A stretch of 64,000 nucleotides of DNA from contig NJAL01000004.1 of assembly GCA_002591725.1 (NCBI GenBank), positions 62,001-126,000 of the forward strand, read 5' to 3'. The stretch is from Candidatus Didemnitutus mandela (lineage in GTDB: Bacteria; Verrucomicrobiota; Verrucomicrobiia; Opitutales; Opitutaceae). The first letter of the stretch is position 1. Each line of letters begins with the position of its first letter. The notes beneath the pieces are model-generated. The model saw nothing but the letters and a program-made list of their open reading frames with translations. It did no database searches and was not told the origin of the DNA. The translations under genes were made by a program, and so were the position numbers. Of the stretch, positions 30,644 through 40,985 are shown one piece after another.

Positions 30644-32245
30644 ATGACCTTCTGGAAGCAAAACCCGCATGTTGGCTGGGGACTCGTGGTTTTTGCTACG
30701 ACGGCGTTATTGACCTATGTAGCTTTCCCGCCGGTGGCTGGTGGCGATGCGGCGTTCGTCCTGGCTCTGCCTCCAATCCTTTGGGCTTACCGTTCGCCGC
30801 CGCTGAAGCTTTTCTGCTGGTCGGTGCTTGGAGCCGAAGTCGTGGCCTGGCTTGGCTTGCTTGGCTGGCTACACAACGTCACTTGGCTGGGGCTTTTTCT
30901 TCTTGCTCCCTTTGTCGGGTTGCTAATCGGAAGCTGGTTCCTCGCTGCCTGGTGGATGGTGCCGCGGCTTCGCGGCCAGCCGTTTCTGGTTAGCGCGATG
31001 GCATTGATCAGCCTCGCGGCGCTGTGGGTGATATTGGAATGGTTTCGTGGCTGGGTTTTTGGCGGTTTCCCATGGCTGCCGCTCGCAGCCAGCCAGTGGC
31101 GCCGGCCGTTCATGCTCCAGATTGCGGCTTACGCCGGCTCATGGGCTATTTCATTCGTGCTGATCTGCTTTAATCTTGGTTCAGCAGCCTATGTTCAACG
31201 GATTTTTTTTGAGGACGCGAAAGGCCTTCGCAAACGGGGTTTTGAATTTTTCATCGGGCTACTGGTATTGATGGTGGCGACCTTTCCGTTTCTCGGCGAC
31301 ACTTTCGGCCAGCATCGGGAAAAAATATTGCGCGCGGCGTTGGTGCAACCAGACATCCCTCAAGAAATCAAGTGGGACGAATCAAAGTCTGGCGAGGTGT
31401 TGCACGTACTCGAAAACGAGACACTTTCGGCCAGCTCGGCTGGCGCTTTGGATGCGATCATCTGGCCCGAGGCGGCGACACCGTGGGCGCTGCAGCGCGA
31501 TTCCAATGTCGCGAAGTGGCTCAACACAATTTCGCATCGAATTGGCAAGCCTCTGTTGCTTGGCACCGTTTCGGTCGAGCACTCCGGTCTGCCCTATGAA
31601 CAGTGGTATAATGCGGCCGTTATTGTTGACCCGATCGCCGGTGTGCAGCTGCCGGCTTACGCCAAGCGGAAACTAGTGCTCTTTGGCGAATACGTGCCCT
31701 TGCGTCTGTTGTTTAGCTGGCTCGAAAAGTTTGTTCCAATCGGCGGCGATTTTGTGCGTGGTGCGAGTGCAGCTCCTCTGCGTCTGCCGATCAGCGGCCG
31801 CGACTTGTCGGTTGGTGTGTTGATTTGCTATGAGGATGTTTTCCCACAGCTTGCACGGTCGAGCGCGCAAGCTGGCGCGGAAGTGCTGGCCGTGTTGACC
31901 AACAACGCCTGGTTTGGCGAGGGCGGAGCCGCCTACCAGCACGCGGCCCACTCGGTCCTGCGCGCGGTCGAGAACCGGCGGCCGCTTGTGCGCTGCGGTA
32001 ACGCTGGGTGGAGCGGCTGGATCGACGAATATGGCACGATCCATGACATGCTCACCGACGATCGCGACAGCATCTATTTTCGCGGTTACAAAACCGTGAC
32101 GATTACCAAGGATCGACGTTGGCGCGGACGGCTGAGTTTCTATGCCGAGAATGGCGACTGGTTTCTATTCATGTGCACCGGTCTAGCAACACTGGGCTTT
32201 TATCTGGCCGTCTTGTTCAAGAAGCAGGCGGTTCCGCAGCCGTAA
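30644..32245 (+). CDS. lnt: Apolipoprotein N-acyltransferase
   Basis: A 533-residue inner-membrane enzyme that adds the third acyl chain to lipoproteins. The N-terminal ~220 residues hold about seven hydrophobic segments with EWFRGWVFGGFPWLPLAAS, the usual membrane-domain motif. The periplasmic nitrilase-like domain (about 228-500) carries the catalytic triad E276 (IWPEAATPW), K341 (YAKRKLVLFGEYVP) and C395 (GVLICYEDVFP). A last hydrophobic helix (about 505-525) anchors the C-terminus. Complete. It implies a double membrane with triacylated lipoproteins. Confidence 0.96.
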   Translation: MTFWKQNPHVGWGLVVFATTALLTYVAFPPVAGGDAAFVLALPPILWAYRSPPLKLFCWSVLGAEVVAWLGLLGWLHNVTWLGLFLLAPFVGLLIGSWFLAAWWMVPRLRGQPFLVSAMALISLAALWVILEWFRGWVFGGFPWLPLAASQWRRPFMLQIAAYAGSWAISFVLICFNLGSAAYVQRIFFEDAKGLRKRGFEFFIGLLVLMVATFPFLGDTFGQHREKILRAALVQPDIPQEIKWDESKSGEVLHVLENETLSASSAGALDAIIWPEAATPWALQRDSNVAKWLNTISHRIGKPLLLGTVSVEHSGLPYEQWYNAAVIVDPIAGVQLPAYAKRKLVLFGEYVPLRLLFSWLEKFVPIGGDFVRGASAAPLRLPISGRDLSVGVLICYEDVFPQLARSSAQAGAEVLAVLTNNAWFGEGGAAYQHAAHSVLRAVENRRPLVRCGNAGWSGWIDEYGTIHDMLTDDRDSIYFRGYKTVTITKDRRWRGRLSFYAENGDWFLFMCTGLATLGFYLAVLFKKQAVPQP

Positions 32246-32249
32246 ATGT

Positions 32250-33290
32250 TCTTTGGCTGCGAGGACTGGGAGACCTGCTATTGCGAAGAGTGTTCGCTTA
32301 GCTTTGCATTGCCTGTGCTCCCGGTTTTCAGAACCGGCTTTCCACCCAGAAAATTTGGACCCGCGAGAGTAAACTTGGCAGTGCCGGAGCGATGTGTCTG
32401 CTGACATGACGAAGCCGCTCGACGAGTTTTTGGAGACTTGTGAGCACTTTGTCCATGATTTGCGCCTGTGTGTTCAGCTTCTCAGCGGCGGCTGGATTGG
32501 ACTGAGCGACTTTGTCTACTTTCTGTTATCGTACTAAGCACCTGAATGGTTCCGATGGACTGTGTTTTGAGGTGTTTGGGTGATCTTGCCGATCAGATTG
32601 TCGGCTTGGCTGGCCTTCGTGACAATTTCGGTTAGGGAACCAGCGACCTTGGTGGAAATGATAGCGCCATTTTTACTCTTGGAAACTGCGTCTTTGACCT
32701 TTCCCGCAGTTCCCCGGGCTGCCGTGGCGGAGCGTTGCGCGATTTTTTTGGGGACGACGGCAATGCCAGCATCTGCTTTGCGCGCGCAGGCAGCTTCGAC
32801 GGTCGCGTTGAGGACAAGCAGATTGGTTTAGAACGTGGTCTAATCAGTAGTTTTGATGACCTTTGCGGTGCTGTCCAGAGAGACCTTGATTGCGTCCATG
32901 GTTGGTTTCATCGTCTGAACATCGATGCGCTGGTTTTGGCGGTGGTGCGGATTTGATTGACGAGCGTCTTGGCTTGGTCAGCGGGTTCTGAGCTTGATCA
33001 TTGGGAAAACTTCTTCGAGAAACGCGCTTCGCTCGAAGAGCGAGGCGGCTTGCTCGTTGGATTCGAAGCCAAGATTTTTGCTTAAGGTTTTGGTCTGTCC
33101 GGCGGCAGAAGCAACTTATGGTGAATGGCCGGCTAGCTTGGTGAGGGGATCCTGGAGACACGGTGACTGATGAGGAGGGCGACTCCGATACCGGGAAACG
33201 GAGCGATGGCGAATTTTGGGGTTGCAGATATCACCGTTTCTATGCTGAGGCTAGGCGTCGGTACGGATGTTTTGGGATGAACCACGGGCG
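32250..33290 (-). pseudogene. Remnant of methyl-accepting chemotaxis protein
   Basis: On the minus strand, pieces give a membrane segment and HAMP-like part (GIGVALLISHRVSR, DPLTKLAGH), then LVLNATVEAA (family LALNAAVEAARAGE) and AQRSATAARGTAGKVKDA, then GAIISTKVAGSLTEIVTK and DNLIGKIT. The last is the conserved signalling hairpin for CheA/CheW contact. Stops and frame changes are frequent and the N-terminal sensor domain is missing. No other chemotaxis gene is in the window. It converges with lnt. Confidence 0.8.
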
Positions 33291-33439
33291 TAGCTGTTAC
33301 AAGTTTTCGGAGGCGGATGGAGCCAAAAAAAGATTCCGCACGGTTTTTTCACTAGCAGGCACGGTTTACCATCGGTAGGAGCTGAATTCTCCTGAGTTCG
33401 CTGCCGCTTCGCCTTTTTAAGCATCGTTTATCAGGCTCA

Positions 33440-34450
33440 TTCTCAGCTTGGGAAGACGCCGGGTGCGGTAATGAAAACCGTCATTTCTGGGCTTTCGAAG
33501 TGGGAATTGGAATGCTGTGCTTTTTTAGTTCGAAGGGAGCTGCGTTTGGTGACGAGAAAGTCGGAACTGGAAGACCGGAGAAATTTCAAGGTCTGCAGCA
33601 TTCTCCCCGGTTTTTTAAAAGCTTTCGTTCTGCCGGGCTTCATAGGCACTTGGCTTTGCGGTACGCGTCCCATAGTTTACTTTATCTGACTCCCGCACGA
33701 GGCTGCGAGAAGGGCCTTACCGCAAAGAATTCCCCGTTTTGACAAAAGCGCTGGAATGCCCACGGAGTGAAATATGGTTGCTAGCAAACGTCAGCCGGGG
33801 CAGGTGTAATCTTTCCATCTCCGTTTGTATGTTTGTATGAACGGGTGCAGCTCGTAATGAAATAGGATCCGCTGGCGGAACTGCCATAGTTTTTAGGGGC
33901 CGAGCCGCTCCTTCAACTCCGGCTGGCCTACCAACAGAATTTGCAGCAGCTTCTGTTTTTCGGTTTCGAGGTTTGATAGCAGCTGCATCTGCTCAAGGGC
34001 ATTGAAAAAAAGATTATACATTTTGTCGAATGATCAATAAGACCTCCTTGTTGCGGACGATGTGGTCGAGCAACACGTGATTCATTCTGTGCTACGAGGT
34101 CGTTATTGCTCCGTGCGAGTTTTCCCTTTTTAAGCTCGGCTAGGATGGCTTTTAGACTTTATGGTTCCATCAGGCTTTGGTTCAGAATGAGCGCGGTGTC
34201 GTAGTATCAGGCAGGATCGAACTTACCTAAAAACTATGACGCAACGCGGTCTTACCGCAGCCTGCGTTTCCCACGAGAACGATAAGCTCCTTTCGCTTCG
34301 CAAAGCCGTAACAAAAACCAAAGCCGTAATAAAAACGTTACATTGCCTCCAGGTGGGGCTGGTTGAGAAAAAGAAGCTTCGGATTTTGCGTGGTGTGAAA
34401 CGGTATTTCCGAGAACCAAAAAACTCTGATACATGAGTGGTCGGAGTATT
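33440..34450 (-). pseudogene. Remnant of ExeA/GspA-type AAA ATPase
   Basis: Minus strand: YGFGFCYGFAKRKELIVLVG followed by NAGCGKTAL (Walker A), then NLETEKQKLLQILLVGQPEL, a long exact-looking block of the ExeA/GspA (TIGR03015-type) family, then FRQRILFHYELHPF, and GIPALL followed further on by GKALLAA. These ATPases help build the type II secretion secretin in the inner membrane and are often found with pilus or secretion genes. Stops and frame changes break it in at least five places. Confidence 0.7.
34301..34336. repeat. 18-bp near-perfect tandem duplication
   Basis: CAAAGCCGTAACAAAAAC (34301-34318) is followed by the same unit with one change, C to T (34319-34336). It lies beside the Walker A region of the dead ExeA-type gene. 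Confidence 0.93.
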
Positions 34451-34547
34451 GGGGACACGTCTGGAGGGCGCGTGCTAATTTTTCGTAAAAACGGTTTAAA
34501 AAAGGTTGCCAGGATCCCTGGCGGGACTATTTTTATGAAAAAAATAT

Positions 34548-34841
34548 ATGCTCTTTGTAAATGTGAATTGGGAAAAGGTCATTAATGTCTTTTCCGTTTC
34601 GGGCTTCGTCGCAATATCCGTCTGGGGTGTGACGTTTTTCCTGTCGTTATGGTGGAACTTGGAATTCGCTCGGCAACAGGAAGCTGATACCCGCTGCCAG
34701 CTGCAGGCAGTGCAGGCCGAGTTGGACAAACAGCACTGTTACCTTGAACGGCTGAAATACGATCCTGCACTTGTCGAAAGGCTGCTTCGTAAGAATTTTG
34801 GCTATGCGAGAACACAAGAGTTTATCTTTCGTTTTAAATAA
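34548..34841 (+). CDS. ftsB: FtsB/DivIC-like septum formation initiator
   Basis: A 97-residue single-pass membrane protein. A hydrophobic segment (about 11-35, VINVFSVSGFVAISVWGVTF) is followed by a coiled-coil (about 38-75, with QEADTRCQLQAVQAELDKQ). The family C-terminus comes next: YLERLKYDPALVERLLRKNF then GYARTQEFIFRFK, compare the usual LExLxxDPxxVExxARExLGxxxPxEFVFxF. This family is part of the FtsB-FtsL-FtsQ divisome complex. It is intact although decayed DNA surrounds it on both sides, which argues for strong selection. The symbol is assigned from family resemblance. Confidence 0.82.
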   Translation: MLFVNVNWEKVINVFSVSGFVAISVWGVTFFLSLWWNLEFARQQEADTRCQLQAVQAELDKQHCYLERLKYDPALVERLLRKNFGYARTQEFIFRFK

Positions 34842-36097
34842 AAATAAAAACTCTGAGGTACTCATCCAATTTTTTCAAACGGCCGGGGAAGGGAGTAGGA
34901 TTTTTTCGTTTGGTTGTAACTCGGTGGACAGGAACGCGCGCAACTCGTCGCGCAAGCTTCCGAGGTCGATACCAGGGAAAGAGTGTTATCTGTAAGAGGA
35001 TGCTTGTTGCTGGTGCTAAGACTGCGCAGGCTGCTTCGAACCGGCATCGTGTGGTGCAGGATTTTCGGAGAAGGGCGGTGACATGGCCTACCTGGGCGCG
35101 GACGATGGCGGCGGAAAAATCTTCCAGGCTGTTTGCTGGACGGTATTTACGATTGCCGACCTGTCAGGGGACGGTTGTCTGTCACACCGGTAAAAATAAA
35201 ATCCTGTTCCATGTTTTCGTGGAGAAAATTGTCGTGGTCGGGAAGAAATACGGCAAGCCACTCTATCGGTTCATCATAACCAGCCCCGTTAGCCCATATG
35301 ACTAAGGAAACCTTCTTTGGAGAACGCAACTGTTTCGGCTTCAATGAATGTCGCTCGCGTGCATTTCTTCCGCTAGAGCCGGATGCCGGTAGTGGACTTC
35401 AACGGCAAGTTTATCCTCGAAACAAAATCCTCCATCGCACTCAGTCTCGACAGCTATGGCAGTTCCCTCCGCGCGCTGCAAAAATCCGATCTTCCTCGGC
35501 TTCCATTTCATGGCCGTCATTGCCAGTTCGAAGATGTCGAGCAAGATGGTGACGAAGATAATGTACCAACCAAAAGGTCGGCCAATTCTGTTTACACTTT
35601 GGAAAAATGGGTGTGGTCGAATACAGCGACATGCCTATGGAGATGTAGCGTGAGAAGTTGCCCAGCGGCCAGTTGCGGATCGAGGCTGGTAAAGTTGCGA
35701 TCTATGTCATCGATCGCGAATTCGCCCGTCTGATGCCTGTGGCTGGCGTTGGCACAGAACTGCCGTTTCGCCGCGCCGACAAAAATCCTGGCTGTCGACG
35801 GCTCTGGCCGCCCTATGAAACCGGGAAAGCTAAGCGACGTGAAGCTCGAACGCTTTGTTTGCGACATGATGTCTTTAGCCAAAAATCACATCGTATCGTG
35901 ACCTAAACGAAGCGCGTCGACTCGCCGAAAACCTGCTGCGACTACTAGCTTCGCTGGCGACCGGTGCGAACAGTTTGCTCGCGACGACGTTTGAGGTGTC
36001 GCTGCCTTTGGGATATCGAGAGGCGACTTTTCCCAAAAATTGGCGGAAACTTTCTCCTTCGCTTGCGGTGCAGGATAGTCTCTATTTGGGATAAGAT
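34842..36097. other. 1.25-kb decayed region, not assigned
   Basis: Plus-strand frames at about 34910-35305 and 35383-35733 and a short one at 35658-35906 look partly coding (for example VDFNGKFILETKSSIALSLD) but shift frame and match nothing I know. Probably one or two old genes between ftsB and the phosphohexomutase gene. Confidence 0.4.
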
Positions 36098-38047
36098 ATG
36101 AGCGTTTTCGAAAAAATCCGGGCTGCCGGCCAGGCGGGCCAGCTCTCTCCACCTACTGTGGAAAACCTCGCTGCTTGGTGGGGCGGCGGTCTGTCTTCCT
36201 GGGCTACGCAAAGCATCGCCGAACTCGTTGAGCGCGGCGAATGGCCCGAGTTAAATAACCGGTTTTACCGCTACCTCGAATTCGGTACGGGAGGCATGCG
36301 CGGGCGCACTGTCGGCAAGGTCGCAGCGATCGCCGAGATGGGGAATCTATCTGCTATCGGCACTCCCGAACACGCGGCGATTGGTTGCAACATGTTCAAC
36401 GATTTCACCCTTGTTCGTACCACAATCGGATTGCATCGCTACATCGTTAAATTTCTCACTGCGGAGAAAATCGTTGCGAGACCACACATTGTCATTGCGC
36501 ATGATGTCCGCTATTTCTCGCGACATTTTTGCGAGCTTGCGGCTTCGACCTGGACGAAGCTCAGTGGTGGGGCATTTATTTTTGGCGGACCGCGCTCGAC
36601 CCCGCAGTTGAGTTTCTCTGTGCGTTGGCTCAAGGCGCACACCGGCGTTGTCATTACGGCGAGCCACAATCCCCCGTACGATAACGGCTACAAAGTATAC
36701 TTTGCTGATGGTGGGCAGGTTACGCCTCCGCACGACAAGGGTATCATTACTGAAGTCAATCAGGTCACGCTGGCGGAAGTGCAGGCGTTTTTGCAGACTG
36801 ACCTTTCTGCCGTTACGACGCTGAAAGCGGATGCGGACGAGGCATATCTCAAGGTTGCGGCAGAGGCGGCGATTGACCACGACGTCGTCAAGCGCGCTGG
36901 CCTGCGCGTCGTTTACACAAACATCCATGGTGTTGGCGCCATGGCGACCGTGCCGTTGCTGCAAAATGCTGGTGTGGATGTGGCAGTGGTTCCGGAACAA
37001 AAGGAATTTGATGAGCGGTTCCCTACGGTGAAATCACCGAATCCGGAAAACGCCGAGGCTCTCGCCCTCGCGGTTGCCTTCGCGGAAAAAAATGACCTAG
37101 ACGTTGTCATGGCCACCGATCCCGATTCCGATCGTATGGGCGTTGCTGTCCGTAACAAGGAGGGCAAGCTCATGCTGCTCTCGGGGAATCAGGTGGGCGC
37201 GCTGCTCGCCGATTACCGGGTTGGTAAATACAAGGAACTCGGCTGGATTCCGGCAGCCGGTACCAAGACCGCCGCGATTGTGAAGACCCTCGTAACCACG
37301 CCGCTCCAGGATGCTGTTGGCGAGAAACACGGCGTAAAGGTTATCAATACGCTGACCGGCTTCAAGTGGATCGCTGCCAAGATCCGTGGCTACGAGGAAA
37401 AGCTGAAGGCAGCGATTGGACCGGGATTCGATTACGAGAGCACGCCGCTCCGCCAGCGCGCCGAACTGCTGCAAAAATACAGCACTTTTTATCTTTTTGG
37501 TTCCGAAGAGAGTTGTGGCTACCTGCCCAACGATTTCCTCCGCGACAAGGATGGTAATGCTGCGTGCCTAATGTTCGCCGAGCTTTGTGCGTGGGTGAAA
37601 TCTCGTGGCCTTACCGTTACGGAATATCTCGACGAGGTTTATCTTCGCTGCGGCTTCTTTCTCGAAGGCTTAATCAACATTTATTACGAGGGTGCTTCCG
37701 GTGCGGCGAAACTTAAACGGGTTCTCGATACCTATCGCTCGGGTCCGCCTACGGCTTTTGGTGAGACGACGGTCACAAAATTTCAGGACTTCAGCCGCGA
37801 AAAGTTTTTTGACGCTGGAGGCGAACAGATCCCCGCACAGGATCTCTACATCGTGGCGCTGGAAAATGGCTATTCGTTTGCTGTGCGCGGCAGCGGTACA
37901 GAGCCGAAGATTAAAATTTACCTCTTTGCGCGCGAACCCGTGGTCTCGGCGGTTGAGTTGCCGGCCACCAAAGATAAGGCGAAGTCGACGCTTGACGCGC
38001 TGAAAAAGCTCATTGAAGCCGACGTCCACCAGCGCGCCGAAGGGTGA
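36098..38047 (+). CDS. Phosphoglucomutase/phosphomannomutase family (alpha-D-phosphohexomutase)
   Basis: A 649-residue cytosolic enzyme of the alpha-D-phosphohexomutase superfamily, long subfamily. The phosphoserine loop TASHNPPYDNGYKVY has S189, the metal loop DPDSDR spans residues 341-346, the sugar-binding loop has GSEESCGY, and the C-terminal phosphate-binding loop reads RGSGTEPKIKIYL. All four domains are complete. It interconverts hexose 1- and 6-phosphates (glucose or mannose; also perhaps deoxyribose/ribose phosphates in related long forms), linking central metabolism to nucleotide sugars. The exact sugar cannot be told from the sequence. Confidence 0.93.
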   Translation: MSVFEKIRAAGQAGQLSPPTVENLAAWWGGGLSSWATQSIAELVERGEWPELNNRFYRYLEFGTGGMRGRTVGKVAAIAEMGNLSAIGTPEHAAIGCNMFNDFTLVRTTIGLHRYIVKFLTAEKIVARPHIVIAHDVRYFSRHFCELAASTWTKLSGGAFIFGGPRSTPQLSFSVRWLKAHTGVVITASHNPPYDNGYKVYFADGGQVTPPHDKGIITEVNQVTLAEVQAFLQTDLSAVTTLKADADEAYLKVAAEAAIDHDVVKRAGLRVVYTNIHGVGAMATVPLLQNAGVDVAVVPEQKEFDERFPTVKSPNPENAEALALAVAFAEKNDLDVVMATDPDSDRMGVAVRNKEGKLMLLSGNQVGALLADYRVGKYKELGWIPAAGTKTAAIVKTLVTTPLQDAVGEKHGVKVINTLTGFKWIAAKIRGYEEKLKAAIGPGFDYESTPLRQRAELLQKYSTFYLFGSEESCGYLPNDFLRDKDGNAACLMFAELCAWVKSRGLTVTEYLDEVYLRCGFFLEGLINIYYEGASGAAKLKRVLDTYRSGPPTAFGETTVTKFQDFSREKFFDAGGEQIPAQDLYIVALENGYSFAVRGSGTEPKIKIYLFAREPVVSAVELPATKDKAKSTLDALKKLIEADVHQRAEG

Positions 38048-39439
38048 ACGATTGCGTGTCAGCACTGCAGTCGCTTTGCTTGCTTGCTTGAACTCTTGTC
38101 TGTATGCCTCGGCTCATGCGATTTTTCTAAGCTTTGGCAATATTGCGGCCATTGCGGCGAATCGCAATGGCCATTATCGATCAGGATTCGTTCGGTTCTG
38201 GAGGAGCCAACTTGTAGCCGATTTTGATGGTATTGCAGGTTGCTAACGTCGAGGTGCTCGGCGCCAAGGTCAGAGAGCTGGCGACCGACTTGCTTTAAAA
38301 GAAAGTGTAATGCAGACGTTGCGTATGCCCGAGCTCGTGGCGGGGCCCGAAATCCTGGCCGCTCTGGACGCGATGTTTCGATTGGTGAATTTCCAAAAGG
38401 CGAGGAAACGTTAGAAAACGTGCTATTGAGAAAATTTTCTACAAAGGCATCTAGATGGGGTGGTGGCCGAAATTGGTCGAGGGTGATCAGAAACTGTAGC
38501 CGAACGCTGAAAGCGCCGCGGAGTTTCTGGTGCGGATCGTGCGGGAACATCCTTGCGAGGTTTGATTTTCGCGATGGGATTGCCTACCAACCTGGTGCTT
38601 TCGGCCCGGCTTGACGAATGCTCCTCAGAAATGTGACAATGTGTGGGAGCTTCAGCCTGCACCAGGCCAATAATATATTTTTATTCAAATACGTTTATAC
38701 AGCAGCGGTTGGAATTCAATTTTTATTTGGACCTTGAGGCGGCGTACGTCGTGCTAACTTCATTGTGGGGGGAAAACTCATGCTTGTTCCGATCGTCCCG
38801 TCGACTGTGCCACTTTTCACGCTGGAGGTGAGCAAAACATTCGCTGCGGTGGAGTCGCCGGTTGTGTGCTACGTTGAGAAATATGCGGAAAGCTTTCCAC
38901 ACTGGGACGAAGTGTATGACTTAACTCTTTTTTGGCAGCAGGGAAACTGCTGCGATGGTAGTCGATCGATATCCGATATCGACCACGGCATGGGCTAGGC
39001 AACGCGCTCAATTAGACTGTAGGATAAGGGGGTCGTGTTGGGTTGGGTTAGCAGGCGCCGGCGTAGGTGGCCTTTGCCATTGATGCGCCATGGCTGGAGA
39101 AGACGGTGGCCGAGTTATTGATCCTCTGAAAAGTGTGGTTGGAGGCGTTTATAATGCTATGTCGTACTGTTAAAACTCTACGTTTTTTGAAATGGCAAGG
39201 CTTCCAGAGTCCGAGGCTGGGCGTTGGTCATGACCAAGTCGAGGTGCTTTTTTATTGCGGGAACACGGAGAACGAAGCGAACTGGGGCTAAAGGCGGAAG
39301 TTGCCGCCTATGGAACTTTATCTGGCATTGGCAGAGGGGGAGTCTTGCTGGGCCTTTTATATTGGAGAAGATTGGTGGCGCGCTTGTGCCTGTAATTGGC
39401 TGAGCCGCATCTGATTCCAGGCCAGGAAAATATTTTTTA
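38048..39439. other. 1.4-kb decayed region, not assigned
   Basis: Plus-strand pieces around 38240-38620 (ENVLLRKFSTKASRWGGGRN) and 38765-38998 have coding-like runs but no recognised motif. Everything is interrupted. I see no repeats. Confidence 0.4.
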
Positions 39440-40460
39440 GGAGTAGTTATCTGCAGGAAGCTGGCTTAGCCTATCGCTGCGCGGTAGAGTTATAGTCGGA
39501 CTAGGACTGCTTTTGCTGAGCTGAAATTGGGAAAAACGTTGTGGGACGCTAACCCTAGCTCGATGAGGCGATCGGCTGCTACGAACACGTCGTGCAACTA
39601 AAGTAGGTAATTCGCTAATTTTTGTGTTCAATTTGGCTAATGTTTTTGCGCGCGAACCCAGTACCGGATCGCGCAAGGCGCATTTAAACGTAGCCATGGG
39701 GCTGCTGGTGAGCAGGAAAATGCAGAAAGTGATGGGATAGAATATAGACGCGCCTGTCTGCGATGGAGCTGGCTGGAGGTTTGTTGAAATGGTTACTCGC
39801 CGGCACAGGGAAAACGGATTCTGCTGCACGGTGACTAGAGCTTTGGCGATCTCTTGCCCACATTCGAGCTTCATTCTCTATTTGCGAGCCTGCTGCTAGT
39901 GTTTGACACGGGGCTGGCGACGATTTCCATATGGCGTTCCATACTTGAGTGTTCCTCCGGAATGGCTAGAGGTGGCGGATGGACGGTGGCCGTACATCGG
40001 GTTCGTGTGGGCAGGCAATCCCACACATCCCAACAGCTGCAAACGATTTGTTCAGATATGTTGAGCTCGAGCTCATGTTGTGACTATTTGACGGTCACAA
40101 AACGCGGTGCTCGTGAGTGTGAAAAAGGACGTGCCGGAAACGGATGCTGCCTTGCTCGCTGTGCGCGGCAGTATGCCGAATCTTGGCGACATGGCTGATA
40201 CGGCGGAATTGCTGGTAAAATTGGATTTTTTAACCGCCGTGGATACGTCGATCGTGCATATGTCTGGTGCTTTGGGGAAGTCTGTGTGAATTTTGCTCCC
40301 GTTTTCTTCCAACTGGCACTAGGTTGCGAGAATACGACGATTCACCGTGGTATCTGATGGTGCGACTGTTCCGTTAGCCGGCGATCAGCGGTTGGGAGTC
40401 GGTGATCGCTCGCGTGAGCGAGGGACTGGCTATTTGGGTGCGGTTGTCGGCGGGAATAGC
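39440..40460 (+). pseudogene. Remnant of TPR/glycosyltransferase-like protein
   Basis: Tetratricopeptide-type pieces come first (LQEAGLAYRCAVEL, LDEAIGCYEHVVQLK, FNLANVFARE). After frame changes come a GT9-like Rossmann region YIGFVWAGNPTHPN, then AELLVKLDFLTAVDTSIVHM, GALGKSV, and DSPWYLMVRLFR ending in IARVSEGL. This fits the TPR proteins with a C-terminal heptosyltransferase-like domain that are common in Verrucomicrobia and Proteobacteria. At least eight frame changes or stops are present. It probably took part in surface glycan or protein glycosylation. Confidence 0.7.
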
Positions 40461-40985
40461 GAAGAGCTGAGTCTAGTCGATGTGGTTGGGTACTTCGATC
40501 AGGCAGATAGTTTGGAGTCCAGGTTTTCCGAACAGGTGTAACAAGGCGGTTTTTTCGGGCGAATTGATGTCGGTGAGTTTCGAAAAATGGAAAATCTACG
40601 TGGGTGATTGCGTAGAGTGACGGGGGCTTCGAAGGCTTAGTCCTGTCGCTGATGATCGGACAACAGGGTGAAACTGAGATCGGGTGTCTCTAGGCAAGGA
40701 TGCTGGAGGATGGCGACTGTACAGCTGCTGTATCATCGTTGTGCCGGCTAATGCGCCGAGATCGAGTTTCTTAGGATAAGCGGACTTGTCTTTTAGGCAG
40801 CGTTTATTGCTTCTGAGATCACGAACGCTGCGATTGTCGACGAGGCGCAGGAAGTCTGATGTATTGATCGGGGTAACATCGTTCAGCGTTATATTCGGAA
40901 CAGTTTGATACGGAAGGGGCTACGAGGGTCATAAAATGGCGTAAAATGGCGTGCCGAATTACTCCTCGCGCCGTGGCTAAGAAAT
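40461..40985. other. Non-coding region downstream of pdhC
   Basis: About 0.5 kb with no recognisable gene between the dead glycosyltransferase gene and the convergent pdhC. It holds a 10-bp direct repeat (TAAAATGGCG twice, 40932-40951). No terminator hairpin is evident. Confidence 0.45.

Noticed and set aside
38059..38550. 163-codon minus-strand ORF
   Set aside because: No motif, biased composition, and overlapping plus-strand frames look equally or more coding-like.
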